The notes below the pieces were generated by a model that saw only the letters and a program-made list of their open reading frames with translations, searched no databases and was not told the DNA's origin. Below are positions 11,876 to 22,142 of a DNA stretch of 64,000 nt, one piece after another. This DNA comes from Lunularia cruciata. Its lineage: Eukaryota > Streptophyta > Marchantiopsida > Lunulariales > Lunulariaceae. The stretch spans positions 36,337,001-36,401,000 of the forward strand of contig OX419755.1 of the NCBI GenBank assembly GCA_948567375.1, in the 5' to 3' direction. The stretch's first letter is position 1; the number at the start of each line of letters is the position of its first letter. The translations under genes and the position numbers were made by a program.

Positions 11876-14800
11876 CTATGCATTCTGGAGGTGAGAAAGA
11901 GGTTCCCATGTAGCATCATGAAGGGGATACCCTTTCCAAAGGACCTTGTACTCCGTATGTTGGTGACGGCCTCGTTGAATATGGCGACGCGCAAGGATAC
12001 GGTCAACTTCGTACTCCTCATGATCATTGATAGGGACAGGAAGAGGGGGAGGTTGGACTCGAGAGGAAAAGGAAGAAGGGTTAGGAACAAAGGGTTTCAA
12101 CTTGGAAATATGAAAGACAGGATGGATACGCATGTGACAAGGTAAGGCAAGACGATAAGCAACAGGAGAGATAATGTGGGTGATATCAAAGGGTCCTATC
12201 CAATTAGGAGCAAGTTTACGAACTTGGGTATCAAGTGGGAGAGGGAGGTTACTAGAGGATAGCATGACTTTATCACCAACTTCAAAGGTGAGATCACGAC
12301 GATGATGGTCTGCATATTGTTTTTGGCGATTCTGAGCAACAAGGAGGTGAGATTTGGCTTGTTGGAGAGATTGGGATATAGTGGTCAAGAATGTAGAAGT
12401 ATGAGGAACCTGAGAGGGAGGGGGAGCAAGAAGAGAATATGGAACAAGCGGATCTTGGCCAAAATTGAGAAAGAAGGGAGAAAATCCAGTGCTTGCCTGT
12501 TTGGAATTGTTGTAGGCAAATTCTGCAGCTGCAAGACATTCATCCCAGTTGGTATGGTGGACATTGACAAAGGCCCGCAACATATCCTCCAATGTTCGAT
12601 TGGCGCGTTCGGTTTGTCCATCAGTTTGAGGATGATAGGCCGTGGACAAAGCAAGCTTGGTGCCGAGTATCTGGAAGAGTGCTTGCCAAAACTTCCCGGT
12701 AAATCGAGGATCACGGTCGGAGATGAGTACACGTGGCATCCCATGATGCTTGAAGACATTGTCGAAGTAGATTTGTGCTAAGGTTGGAGCATCCACGGTA
12801 TCACAGGTTGGTGCCAAGTGGATTTGCTTACTAAGCTTATCCACAAACACCACAATTGCCGTGTGTCCTTGTTTTGTCTTTGGCAAGGATGTGATGAGAT
12901 CCAAGCTCACATGCTCCCAACGAGCGGATGGAATGGCGAGTGGTTGAAGGAGTCCACTCGGCTTCTGGTTGCTGGCTTTGTTCCGTTGGCAACTCTCACA
13001 TGATCGGACAAAGTCTCAAACATCTCGTGTCATGTTGGGCCACCACCATTGGCGTTGGAGGGTGCCCAAGGTCTTGTCCACTCCCATGTGACCAGCTATT
13101 GGTAAATCATGGGCTTCTTGAAGGCGCACAAGTCGAAGATCACCTTTGGTTGGAACATAGATCTGGTCTGCATGGAATAAAAGGCCTTCCTTGAAGGAGA
13201 AGGTGTTGAACTCCTTGTCGCGTGCTGTTAGACGACCGTGTACCATTTGGAAGAAGGGATCTTGCTGTAGGGCTAACCGAAACTCGTTATGAATCTTGGG
13301 ATCAATTGACACCGTTGTAATTGCTGTCGTGATGAGAGGAAGAGACTTCAAATCAGGTCGTCGTGATAGAGCATCAGGGATGACATGGAACCGACCTGGT
13401 TTGTACTCAAGTCTGATGTCGAACAATTGGAGTTGCTCTTCCCATCGATGATGTCGACTCTTCATGTGCTCTAGGTGTAAGGTCTGCAACAATGGCTTGT
13501 GATCAGTTCGCATGATCACTTGTTTCCCCAAGAGATAATGCCTCCATACCTTGGTGGCATATACCATTGCAAGTTGTTCCCGATCCCGAGCAGAGTAATT
13601 TCTTTCCGCTGTATTTAGTCAGCGAGACACAAAGGCAATTGGATGTAGTCCATCTGGAAATTCTTGTTGCAACACAGCTCCAATTGCAAAGTTAGAAGCA
13701 TCAAAATCAACCACACAAGGTAGTTGAGGATCATATGGTTGAAGAATAGGTCTTGAAGACACCATATGCTTTAACTTCTGGAATGCTTCTTCATGCTTGG
13801 TGGTCCACTGGAAGCTCAAGTTCTTTCCCAAGAGGTCAATCAATGGTGCAGCCACGTGAGCATAATAGTGGATGAACCGTCGATAAAAACTGGCCAGTCC
13901 ATTGAATGCTCGTACTTCTGTAGCATCCTTTGGGGTAGGCCAATCAGTAATGGCCTTGATCTTCTCTTCTTCCATCTTGATCCCCTCTGATGAGATCTTA
14001 TGACCCAAGAAGGTAACCTCCTTCTGCCAAAAAGCACACTTTGACTTCTTGTAGTAAAATTTCCACTGTCGTAGTCGTCTTAGGACTTCTCACACATGAT
14101 TCACATGTTCTGCCTCTGTCCTGCTATAGATTAAGATATCATCTAAGAACACCACCACGGACCGATCTAATAGTCCCTCCAACACTCGATGCATCTGATC
14201 CATGAAGACTGCTGGAGCATTAGTGAGTCCAAAAGGTAGAACTCTCCACTCAAAATGTCCATACCTTGTGCGAAAAGCAGTCTTTTGCACGTCCTCTCCT
14301 TCAATAGGAATTTGCCAATAGCCGCTACAAAGATCCAGCTTGGAAAAGTAGCGTGCTCCACTTAGTTGATCAAGCAGGTCATCGATCCGAGGCAAGGGAT
14401 ATGCATTCTTCACGGTTTGCTTATTGAGCCCACGGTAATCAATACAGAAACGAAGTCCTCCATCCTTCTTTGGAACAAATAGTACCGGTGCTCCCCACGG
14501 AGAGGTACTATGTCGTATGAAATCCTTCTCCAACAACTCTGTAAGTGTTGTTCGCAACTCCTCCAACTCCTTTGGTGAGAGCCGATAGATTGGTCTACTC
14601 ACTGGAGTACTCCCTGGCAATAACTCAATCTTGAAGGGCATACCTCGATCGGAGGGTAATCCCTTTGGCAGATCATCCGGAAACACATCTGCAAACTCCT
14701 GAACTATCCGATCAACCATTGCTTGATGCGGCACTTGGCCCTCCTCAGATTGTTCTTGTGCAATCGGCTTGATCCACACCGCGAATACAGACTTATTGTC

Positions 14801-15457
14801 CTCCAAAGCTTGCTCTATGGCTGCTTCATTCACAAACTTCCCTTCTAGGGACTCATCTCTCTTCCAAGCTTGCTCCATGGTTGCCTTCCTGGCAAACTTC
14901 CCATCTTGGGACTCATCTCCCTTCCAGATTCGCTCTATGGCTACCTTCTCGACAAACTTCCCATCTTGGGACTGACTATTCTTAGGTGTCTTACTCAGAG
15001 GTGCCAGACAACCTAATCGGAAATTCCTACCTTGGTGTTGTACTTGAATTTGGTGTCGGGTCCAATCAAATTGAACCTTATGACATTCAAGCCAAGGTAG
15101 ACCTAGAATGATATCATAATGTAGAGGTGCCACTACGAACCTCATACACTCCAAATACTCCTTCCCAATCTTGAAGGTAACAGGATGCAAGGTGCGGAAT
15201 GCAGAACCCTTTCTACCATCCGCCATCATCAAACTACTTCCAATCACTGGCCTGATAGGAATACCCAATTCCTTTGCCACTTGCATAGACATGCAATTCT
15301 CTGAACTTCCAGAATCAACCAAAATTCTACAACCCCGATTAGATATCATACCTTGCAAGTGAAGCAAACTTGCATAGGTCGAGCCTTCAATCCCATTGGA
15401 ACTAATCAAGCTCCCAGTAGGCGGCTCAAAATCTCCTACTGGGATTCCTCGTTTCCC
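11876..15457 (-). pseudogene. pol: pol of element A: protease, RT, RNase H, integrase, chromodomain; three TGA stops
   Basis: One reading frame runs from the frameshift site to a TAG at 11876-11878 and is broken only by TGA at 14090-14092, 13619-13621 and 13016-13018. The protease has L-V-D-S-G-S near 15309-15320. The RT starts at [10 protein letters not shown] and has FLDDILIYS (14123-14149; F replaces the usual Y). RNase H has FDASNFAIGAVLQQ and MRTDHKPL. The integrase has the zinc-finger segment (AGHMGVDK, then CESCQ beyond the last TGA), the DDE core (VFVDK, SDRDPRF, TERANRTLED) and a C-terminal W-I-G-P-F motif. A chromodomain (YEVDRILARR and EYKVLWKGYP, about 11880-12015) ends it. Each TGA sits where Arg (CGA) is expected, so single C-to-T changes explain all three. 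Domains other than these breaks look intact. Confidence 0.93.
15412..15457 (-). promoter_or_regulatory. Candidate -1 ribosomal frameshift signal joining gag and pol
   Basis: On the minus strand the heptamer GGGAAAC (15451-15457) lies in the gag frame as G-GGA-AAC, the X-XXY-YYZ arrangement. A 6-nt spacer follows, then TCCCAGTAGG (15435-15444) pairs perfectly with CCTACTGGGA (15412-15421) across a 13-nt loop. The gag stop TAG (15436-15438) lies inside the stem. Loop bases GAGCC (15423-15427) can pair with GGCTC (15381-15385), which would make an H-type pseudoknot. Pol is exactly the -1 frame and opens just upstream of the heptamer. Confidence 0.8.
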
Positions 15458-16335
15458 GGATCATTTCGCTCCACAACCTCCACTTGGGCAACTTGTCGAG
15501 GTTGTCCATTCTTGAGTGGACATTCAGCAATGCGATGCCCCAACTGGCGACAATAAAAGCAACCTCCATTTTGTCGTAATCTTTCTCTATATGCTGTGCC
15601 AAGTGGTCTTCGCTGGATAGCATCAATCTCCATTGGTACCGGTTCTTCCACTCGTGGTACGGGTAGGTTTTGTGTAGGTCGAGGTCGAGACCAAGTTGTT
15701 GCAACTAAGGAATCAAAATGCTCAGCCAATTGCATGGCTTCTTCTACGTTCTGTGGCTCTCGCATGGTCACCTCCAATCTGGTTCGTGACTTCAATCCTC
15801 GCACAAATCGATCCAGAACTTCACCTTCTTGGATATCTGGAATTTGCATGATGATATTCTGAAATTGTGTGATGTAGCTTCTCACCGAACCAATCTGCCT
15901 CAACTCCGCCAATTTATCTCGTGCAGCTCGGGTGGCATTTATAGTCTGAAATCGACCAAGCATTGCATCCTTGAATTCTGCCCATGTCAAAATTGGTGTA
16001 ACAATTTGTCGTTTAGCTCTTTCTACTCGGAATCGCCACCAAAGTTTTGCCACGCCATCCAACTGGCTAGAAGCCAAGAGAATTTGTTTCCGCTCGTCTT
16101 GAAGATTGGTGGCTTCAAAGTAACGTTCACAGTCAAACACAAAATTTTCCACTGTGCCTGGAACATTCTTGCCTTCAAACACCTTGGGTTTCGGAAATCA
16201 AATGCGGTCTTCTCCATCTCGAACTGGCGCTCTGTCTATCTGTTCTCGTCATTGCTGGTCTCGTTCATCCAACAATTGAGTAAGATGCTCAATTTGTTGT
16301 TGCATTGCAAGGATAACATCCGGTATTGCGGCCAT
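15436..16335 (-). pseudogene. gag: gag of element A, with two premature TGA codons
   Basis: The frame begins at an ATG (16333-16335, M-A-A-I-P) and ends at TAG 15436-15438, about 299 codons. TGA at 16249-16251 and 16198-16200 interrupt the N-terminal part, and no ATG follows until well inside the capsid region. The stretch from 16182 has the Ty3/gypsy gag core (AKLWWRF, then a region with W-A-E-F and RFVRGL). A single zinc knuckle C-F-Y-C-(4)-H-(4)-C lies near the C-terminus (CFYCRQLGHRIAEC). Gag packages the RNA into particles. The two stops mean this copy makes no normal Gag, although the rest is well kept. Confidence 0.9.
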
Positions 16336-16593
16336 TGCTACTACCCTAATCCACTACCCTCAATTTATCTAGTTGATTAACACATAAATACAACACGTCC
16401 ACCGTTCTCCATAAGTCACAACTGGAAGTATCAAGGGTTCCTCTGACACGGTGATCATATGTAGAAAATCCTGCCCAAAGCGTGAGGTGATGAACTGTGT
16501 GAAACGATGCTTTGGTAATATCTGGACATGAAAGTCCCAATGGTTTGGCGGAAGTGGATTTGGTGGTCCATAAATTCCATCCATCCCATTCCT

Positions 16594-16605
16594 GCTCTGA
16601 TACCA
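16594..16605 (-). other. Primer-binding site of element A (initiator tRNA-Met)
   Basis: On the minus strand TGGTATCAGAGC begins one base after the 5' LTR. All 12 bases match the complement of the 3' end of plant initiator tRNA-Met. This also fixes the right-hand LTR as the 5' LTR. Confidence 0.95.
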
Positions 16606-16710
16606 ATGTAAAAGACCGAAACCGAGGAGAGAAATAGGAGAATGGAAATTCACATTGGGACACTTGAATGAGGGAAAACTCCGAATGCCTAGCATGAGCT
16701 TCGGCCTTGG

Positions 16711-16718
16711 TATTTATA
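16711..16718 (-). promoter_or_regulatory. TATA box of element A
   Basis: TATAAATA on the minus strand (context CCTATAAATACC) lies 20 bp downstream of the nearest GAAGCTTC palindrome. The same motif persists in the older A' LTR. Confidence 0.75.
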
Positions 16719-16737
16719 GGTATCATACAAGTCCCTT

Positions 16738-16960
16738 GAAGCTTCTCAAGAAGCTTCCTTGAGCCGCTTTCTTGGAGTGCAAGCCAAGTTAACTAGGAAG
16801 CTTCTCAAGAAGCTTCCTTCTAGAAGCCGCCTACTTGGCGTGCAAGCTAAGCTAGTTAGAAGCTTCTAGAAGCTTCCTTCTAGAAGCTACCTGCTTAGGG
16901 TGCAAGTTAACTAGTTAGGAAGCTTCCTAAGAAGCTTCTTAGATGCTTCTAGAATATTCT
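16738..16960 (-). promoter_or_regulatory. Array of heat-shock elements in the LTR of element A
   Basis: Eight GAAGCTTC palindromes (first bases 16738, 16750, 16797, 16809, 16859, 16869, 16919, 16931) each match the GAAnnTTC core of the plant heat-shock element. Two sites have a perfect 5-bp phase over more units. One is GAA-TTC-GAA-TTC at 16859-16876 (four units) and the other TTC-GAA-TTC at 16947-16959 (three units). A three-unit array is the usual minimum for strong heat-shock-factor binding. The array lies immediately upstream of the TATA box. Heat response is inferred, not shown. Confidence 0.75.
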
Positions 16961-17029
16961 AGGCTATTTTGTCTTATTCTCTACTTCGTAAGCTCAACTA
17001 ACTTCGTCACTAAACTCCATATTGTTACA

Positions 17030-18240
17030 CTTAGTCTTTCACACTCTCTAAAGTATTACAAACAACATCCATGGCTCTTGGACGTCCTAGTGTAGGTGTG
17101 ATAGGTGGTAATGGAGCATATGATGGACGAGATGCTAGTTAGGCACTTGTTATTACACAAATTGAGTTGAGCATAATGTTGGGGCGGCTCAATTGATTAT
17201 ACACTTCCCTTTGTTCTCAACCAATGACATATTTACATTGGGAGTTGACCTAGCTCAATGTTCCGGTTGGCTTCCATGCTTTGTGAGAGTAAGGATAATG
17301 TGGTTCTTGCTTCTAGAGCAGAGGTGGTTGATAGGAGAATTGACTTGGTTGAGGAGCATAGGATCCTTTCAATAACTAGTGGTTTATGGTAGGCAACAAT
17401 AGTTAAGTTGGAGGAGTTACCAACTAAACATGCTTTTGAGCAAGCTTGGTTCATATCTAGAGTTGTCTTATTGGATAACCAGAGTGTGATTTTCCATTTG
17501 GTGGGACTTTCAAGGAAGGTCTATTCACCACAGAGGGTCTTATTAGACTTTGATGCATAGCCCTTGATTTTGGAGAAGGCTGTAGTTGTTGGTCTTGAGC
17601 TACAAAATACCAATGTGGAGAAATATCTATTCAAATCTAGACATCTTTAGGAGGTGGTTCTACATAGTACATCATCTATGGAGAGCTTATTGTCCAGATT
17701 CAACCTGGTCATCTGATTGATAGTTTTGTGGTGAGAGCTCATGCCATTGCAACAATAGCAAAGTCATATGATGTGCCAATTGGTAGAGCAATGTTATATC
17801 CCATGGGTTTTAGTATTGACTTTTGTGAGGAGATAGCCTCCTGTATGCTAGGTTGGCAATCAGGTGAGGGATGGGTATATTACCTACTATTACACTTAAG
17901 TAGTAGTAGTCTTGGCTCATATTTTCAAGGACCATATCAATTTCAGCTTTCAATGATTTTGTTACTTGGACTAGTGACTTAGTGGAGAAGAATACCCATG
18001 TGGAGAATACTCTAGCACCAAAGGAGATCACTCAGATTCGGAGTGCAAGTGGGATTTTTCTATCTATCTTGGATGTTCTATTGTCGAGTTTTGAGGAGGC
18101 ATTACAATAGCATGCGGATTTGTTGATGAAATAGGCTTGGAGTGGAGCTCTTGTACCACCAGGAGACCAATGTGACGATGAGCCTCTAGAGTCTTTACCT
18201 TGTCACCTTTGGACACCACACTCATTGCTTGGTAGTATCT
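17030..18240 (+). pseudogene. Element C, gag-like region and protease remnant
   Basis: After the CTTAG duplication the gag-like frame continues (GVIGGNGAYDGRDAS near 17090-17140) and then changes frame several times. The block VVLASRAEVV to EELPTKHAFEQAW is readable at about 17300-17450. A protease-like site reads S-P-Q-R-V-L-L-D-F-D-A at about 17522-17560, where D-S-G-A would be expected, so the key glycine is gone. The segment at 17728-17850 (AKSYDVPIGRAMLYPMGFSI) fits the end of a retroviral-type protease. Stops and shifts occur throughout. It is the upstream neighbour of the methyltransferase domain in the same element. Confidence 0.7.
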
Positions 18241-19138
18241 AGTACAGGGAGTATGTCTATTGGAGTTGTTTGGTGGGATTAGCATTGGACTAGCTATGGT
18301 ATTATAGGCAAGTATACAAGTCTAGAGGTACTTGTATTGGAAAGAGATAAGATTGCTAGGCAAGTCTCTTTATATCATATGGCACACTTGGCCTATTGGT
18401 ATCCTAAGTTGTTACCAAAGTCAATAGTTGGGGGCTACTTGAAGACCCTACTAATAAACATTTCCTTGTTGGAGGTATAGGATTTGCGGAGACATGGTCC
18501 CACTCATTTGGTAATTTGTGTATAGCCATTATCAAGGATATACCCATGCTGGCCAAGGTCAAGGTCAAGGTCAATAGGACCCCATTCTAGTGTGTTTTGG
18601 GAGATGTTATGTATACTACAACACCTCCAAGTTCATCAGTCTATTTCTCCAACCTACATTTTGGAGAATGTCCCTTTGATGGGTGATTCTTGTATAACGG
18701 TGGTAGCAAGTACACATCAAGTCCATTCTTGGATGGGACTTTCCGTGTTGTTGGATGTAATGAGAATGGGATCGTGAATACATCATCTTTGTCCTTGGTG
18801 GACAAACCTCTTACCTAGAGAGGTTCTATAGTGTGCTTATGATGGGATTTAGTGATTTGACCACCTTATATTTGATGATATTGTGGATGTTGGGCTCCAA
18901 TCTCAAATGGTGGTAGTGGTGGATAGGTCACCTATGGCAACGGTGAACCTTGTTGGATAGTCCTAGGCCGCATTACTCACTTATGAGTTTCCCAAGCTCC
19001 CATGCTTTTGAGAAGGAAGTCCCAGACTTATTTAGGACTCATAGTTACCATAGTTGGTGGAGCACAACGTCAATGAGAGGGAGTAGCCAATGGATTTTCA
19101 TCTGGTAAAACTTCTATTATAGCCGTGTTAGAGATATC
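18241..19138 (+). pseudogene. Element C, captured cytosine-5 DNA methyltransferase domain (motifs I to IX)
   Basis: Ordered C5-methyltransferase motifs are recognisable. Motif I (AdoMet binding) reads LLELFGGISIGLAMVL at 18257-18304. An acidic motif II region (LVLERDKIARQV) follows. A motif IV relic at about 18524-18553 reads as Pro, then a one-base insertion, then Y-Q-G where catalytic P-C-Q-G is expected, so the cysteine codon is changed. Motif VI is perfect (ILENVP, ENV at 18664-18672). A motif VIII-like WWTNL follows, then a degraded NERE..MDF before the inserted LTR. In working enzymes this domain transfers a methyl group from AdoMet to cytosine in DNA. Here stops, shifts and the lost cysteine make it inactive. 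It lies between protease and RT. Confidence 0.82.
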
Positions 19139-19723
19139 TATAATATTCCAAGGACAAGAGAACCCCCAAGAGAAACACAAAGCTTCAACATTCAATACTC
19201 CAATGCTCCAAAGGAGCACCTTGTCTTGATTATATAGCAAAGAGGATCTCCTTAGAGGAAGCTCCATCCTTGGATTAGATATATGGCTTGGTGATAGGTC
19301 AGCAAACTCCACCCTCAGATTAGTTGCATGGATGAGTGGCATGTTGGTCCTTGTCCTATATGGTTGGTCAAACAAGTTCGACTAGAAGGAATCTTTAGAT
19401 AAGCTTCTTGTAGGAAGCTCAAAATAGCATGGGTGATGTACTATTGGGAAGCTCTAAATATGACAATAGTGGAGAAGAAAGGATGTCATTCCCATGCCCA
19501 AAGGGGTGGGATTCTTTCTACTTTCAAGGCCTAATTCATTGGTTTAGCCCTCTTAAATTGGCTCTAAAGTTTTTAAGGTGTTTTGGTTCTTGCCCTATTA
19601 GTGGAAGTACCTTTTTGGTGACCCCTCTATCTAATCTATTTAGTCCATCATATATTACATCCTTCCAAATGTTACTAAGCCAATTTCCATCTCTAAATAG
19701 TGTGTCTAGCTAATGGTATTATA
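19139..19723 (-). mobile_element. Solo LTR of the B family, minus strand
   Basis: It is a full LTR without internal sequence. It ends GCTAATGGTATTATA on the plus strand, the complement of the family start with one mutated base, and begins TATAATATTCCAAGG. The flanking pentamers ATATC and GCATC differ only by transitions, consistent with a decayed target-site duplication. It splits the methyltransferase domain of element C and probably arose by recombination between two LTRs. Confidence 0.85.
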
Positions 19724-20110
19724 GCATCTAAGCATCAGGTGTTAGGTTAAGCTATGGACTTGAACTATTTGACTTGGATTGGGAGCCTTGGCTTGGCAAA
19801 GCAGCATATGATGCATTTGATAGGCATCAACACTCAAACACTTGTGATCTTGATGCTTATTGAGACAATTCAAGCACATGTTAGGGGCAAAATACCGAGT
19901 GGACATGGTATTATTCTTGGGAGCCAGTCGATGACTACTAGTGAGAGTGGTCTACTTGAGAGTGGTCTACTAAACCCTAAACCCTAAACCCTTGGTCTAC
20001 TTGGGATGCAGCTAGAGGAAGTATGGAGCTTGCAGCCAAAGTAGAGAGAGTTTTTTGTGTTGATGTTGGGGACTCTAATAGTTGGGAGCATGACATTACT
20101 ATTCCCAAGG
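19724..20110 (+). pseudogene. Element C, end of the methyltransferase domain and linker
   Basis: The sequence resumes with HQVLG, a stop, then AMDLNYLTWIGSLGLAKQ. This fits the C-terminal motif X helix of C5-methyltransferases, so the solo LTR at 19139-19723 sits between motifs IX and X. The linker after it contains a short telomere-like repeat (19971-19991) and ends at the next solo LTR. The frame is broken in several places. Confidence 0.65.
19971..19991 (+). repeat. Three copies of the plant telomere repeat within element C
   Basis: The 21 bases starting at 19971 are three CCCTAAA-type units. They are bordered by copies of GGTCTACT on both sides, as in filler DNA at a repaired break. Confidence 0.85.
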
Positions 20111-20585
20111 TGTATTATCATTAGCTAGACATATTGTCTAAAGGTAGAATTGGGCTTGGTAATATTTGGAAGGATATTATATATGATGGTCTAAGTTGAC
20201 TAGATAGAGGTGCTACCAAAAGAGTACTTCTACTTATAAGGTAGAGGTCAAAAATTGAAAAATTCCTCACCCTTTGAGGAGAAAGGTGTTACCTTTTCCT
20301 CTTATGTTTGTCTTATCAAGAGCTTTCTATTTTGAGTTTCTTACATGAATATTCCCTAAAGATTCCCTCCAATCAAACTTATTAGACCAACCTGATAAGA
20401 AAAGGACCAACATATCACCAATCCATGTATCTCGATCCAATGATAGAGTTCTCTTTGAAGGGATCTTCTTTGCTACATAATGAAGACAAGGTGCTCCTTT
20501 GGAGCATTGGAGTATTGAGGGTTGAAGCCTTGTGTTTCTTTTCTTGCATTTCTCTTGGGAGTTCTCTTGTCCTTAAAACATTACA
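20111..20585 (+). mobile_element. Solo LTR of the B family, plus strand
   Basis: It runs from TGTATTATCATTAGC to TTAAAACATTACA (475 bp, with internal deletions relative to the 600-bp LTR of B). The target-site duplication CAAGG (20106-20110 and 20586-20590) is perfect. It is inserted in element C between the methyltransferase and RT regions. Confidence 0.93.
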
Positions 20586-22142
20586 CAAGGACACGATGTA
20601 GCAACCAATTAGTATGTCTTCCACTCTTACATCAGTTACAAAGGATACTTGGGAGCTAAACATTGGATCCAAGCTTATAAGAGGGGTAAGGTACAGAGTT
20701 TAGAGGTTTTTGAGGAGCTACATGAGTTATTTTGTTTTCAATATGAAAGATTTTGGTGCTCTAAAATGACTTAATATTTAGATTGAGCTTACTAGTGATA
20801 CACCAATTTTTTACCATCCTTACAAATAGAGAGCATTGATTAAAGCCGGAGTAGAGATTTAATAGAGATTTCACATAAAGAGTATGCTTTAGCTATATTG
20901 ATCCCAACAAAGAAAGATATGCATAACAACTACATAGATAGGTAGATATGTGGAGATTACTAGCCTATTAATCAACAGACTTGGTCTGATTTATATCCTA
21001 TGCCTACATTGGAGGAGATTTTTGATGCAATTGGGCATGCAAAGGTCTTCAAGACTTTGGATCTTTGAGCATGATATCATTAGTTGCCAATTAGGAAGTA
21101 GGACAAGTCCAAGACAACACTTTTAGTTATTGATCCTCATGTTAAGGATGTATTATATCAATGTAAGTTCTTACCATTTGGATTAAAGAACTCTCTTGCC
21201 AAGTTCTAAAGGGATAGAATCTTAGCAAGATGGATTTTGCTCAATATTATATTGATGACATTTTGGTCTATAGCACTATTGTGGAGAAGCATGAGAAATA
21301 TTTGTTGGAGGTGTTTGAGAGGTTGAGATTGAATGGACTCAAATTACATTCTAGGAAGTGTAGATTATTCCACAAGCAGTGAGTATTTGGGTCACACTAT
21401 CTACCATGGAGGACTTGGTGTTCAATAGACCAAGGTGGAGGTTATTGCATGTATTCCTCAACCTACGGATGTGAGTAGAATGCAAACATTCCTTGGGTTA
21501 GCAAAATTCTATCACCAATATGGTAGAGGATTTAGTGCCATTGCCAAGGCCTTGATGAAGCTGACCAAGCTTACACATGAGTGGTGTTGGGGAGATTAGC
21601 ATGAGAGAGCTTTAATAGAGGTCAAGGAGAGGTTTAGATCTGCCCTTATTCTTAGAAGACAAATCAAAGGATAACCATGTTAGGTTCATATGGATTGGCA
21701 TACATTGGGGCTTGGAGCAATGCTCATTAAATAGGATGATGAAAAGAAGAAGTTTGTGGTGGCCTATGCTAGTTTTTCCAACAATTCAATAGAGATGAAG
21801 TATAGTTCATATGAGGAAGAGTGCTTGGCAGCAATATGGACAACACATTTTCAATATTACTTATTTGGTGACCTTTCACTCTCATCATTGATCATCAACC
21901 ACTTCAGTGGTTGATGGAGTCCAACAAGCATTTAAGGTAGTTTGCACAATAGGCTTTGATTTTACAAGAGTATGATCTCACAAATATTCATAGACTTGGA
22001 GTGGTGAACTATGATTTAGATGGGTTGAGTAGAAACCCATGTCCCAACCAACAAGATCAGACTGGAGCATGTTGCCATGGTGAGATGAGGAGATGGTGCC
22101 AAGGAGAAAGACCGTGTCCTTTAGTGAGCTAGGCAGTTTAGA
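20586..22142 (+). pseudogene. Element C, reverse transcriptase and RNase H
   Basis: RT remnants begin near 20790, with a primer-grip-like block near 20990-21060 (YPMPTLEEIFDAIG). The catalytic Y-I-D-D-I-L-V-Y-S is at about 21248-21274. The thumb and connection follow (GLKLHSRKC, then TFLGLAKFYHQY). RNase H is readable from about 21690 (ahead of FVVAYASFS and YSSYEEECLAAIW) to about 21900. Several stops, mostly explained by C-to-T or G-to-A changes, break the frame. The RT signature differs from that of A and B, so C belongs to another gypsy lineage. Confidence 0.85.

Larger units (their letters stand above)
11387..17029 (-). mobile_element. Young chromovirus-type Ty3/gypsy element A (5643 bp)
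   Basis: This is a full-length minus-strand element with two 423-bp LTRs, a tRNA-iMet primer-binding site, gag, pol, a polypurine tract and the perfect target-site duplication CTTAG (11382-11386 and 17030-17034). The LTRs differ at only two positions (11398/16618 and 11681/16901), both CpG transitions, so insertion was recent. It still holds many CpGs, unlike B and C. Five in-frame TGA codons inactivate this copy. Heat-shock-element arrays in the LTR and a -1 frameshift cassette between gag and pol are described separately. Confidence 0.96.
16607..17029 (-). mobile_element. 5' LTR of element A (promoter LTR)
   Basis: It is 423 bp with TG...CA ends and is flanked by CTTAG. In the element's own direction it contains, in order, a heat-shock-element-rich zone built from about four related 50-60-bp repeats, a TATA box, and the R/U5 part leading to the primer-binding site. 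Confidence 0.96.

Noticed and set aside
12302-12781. A 159-codon plus-strand open frame
   Set aside because: It is antisense to the integrase of element A; the real coding strand there is minus, with clear integrase motifs.
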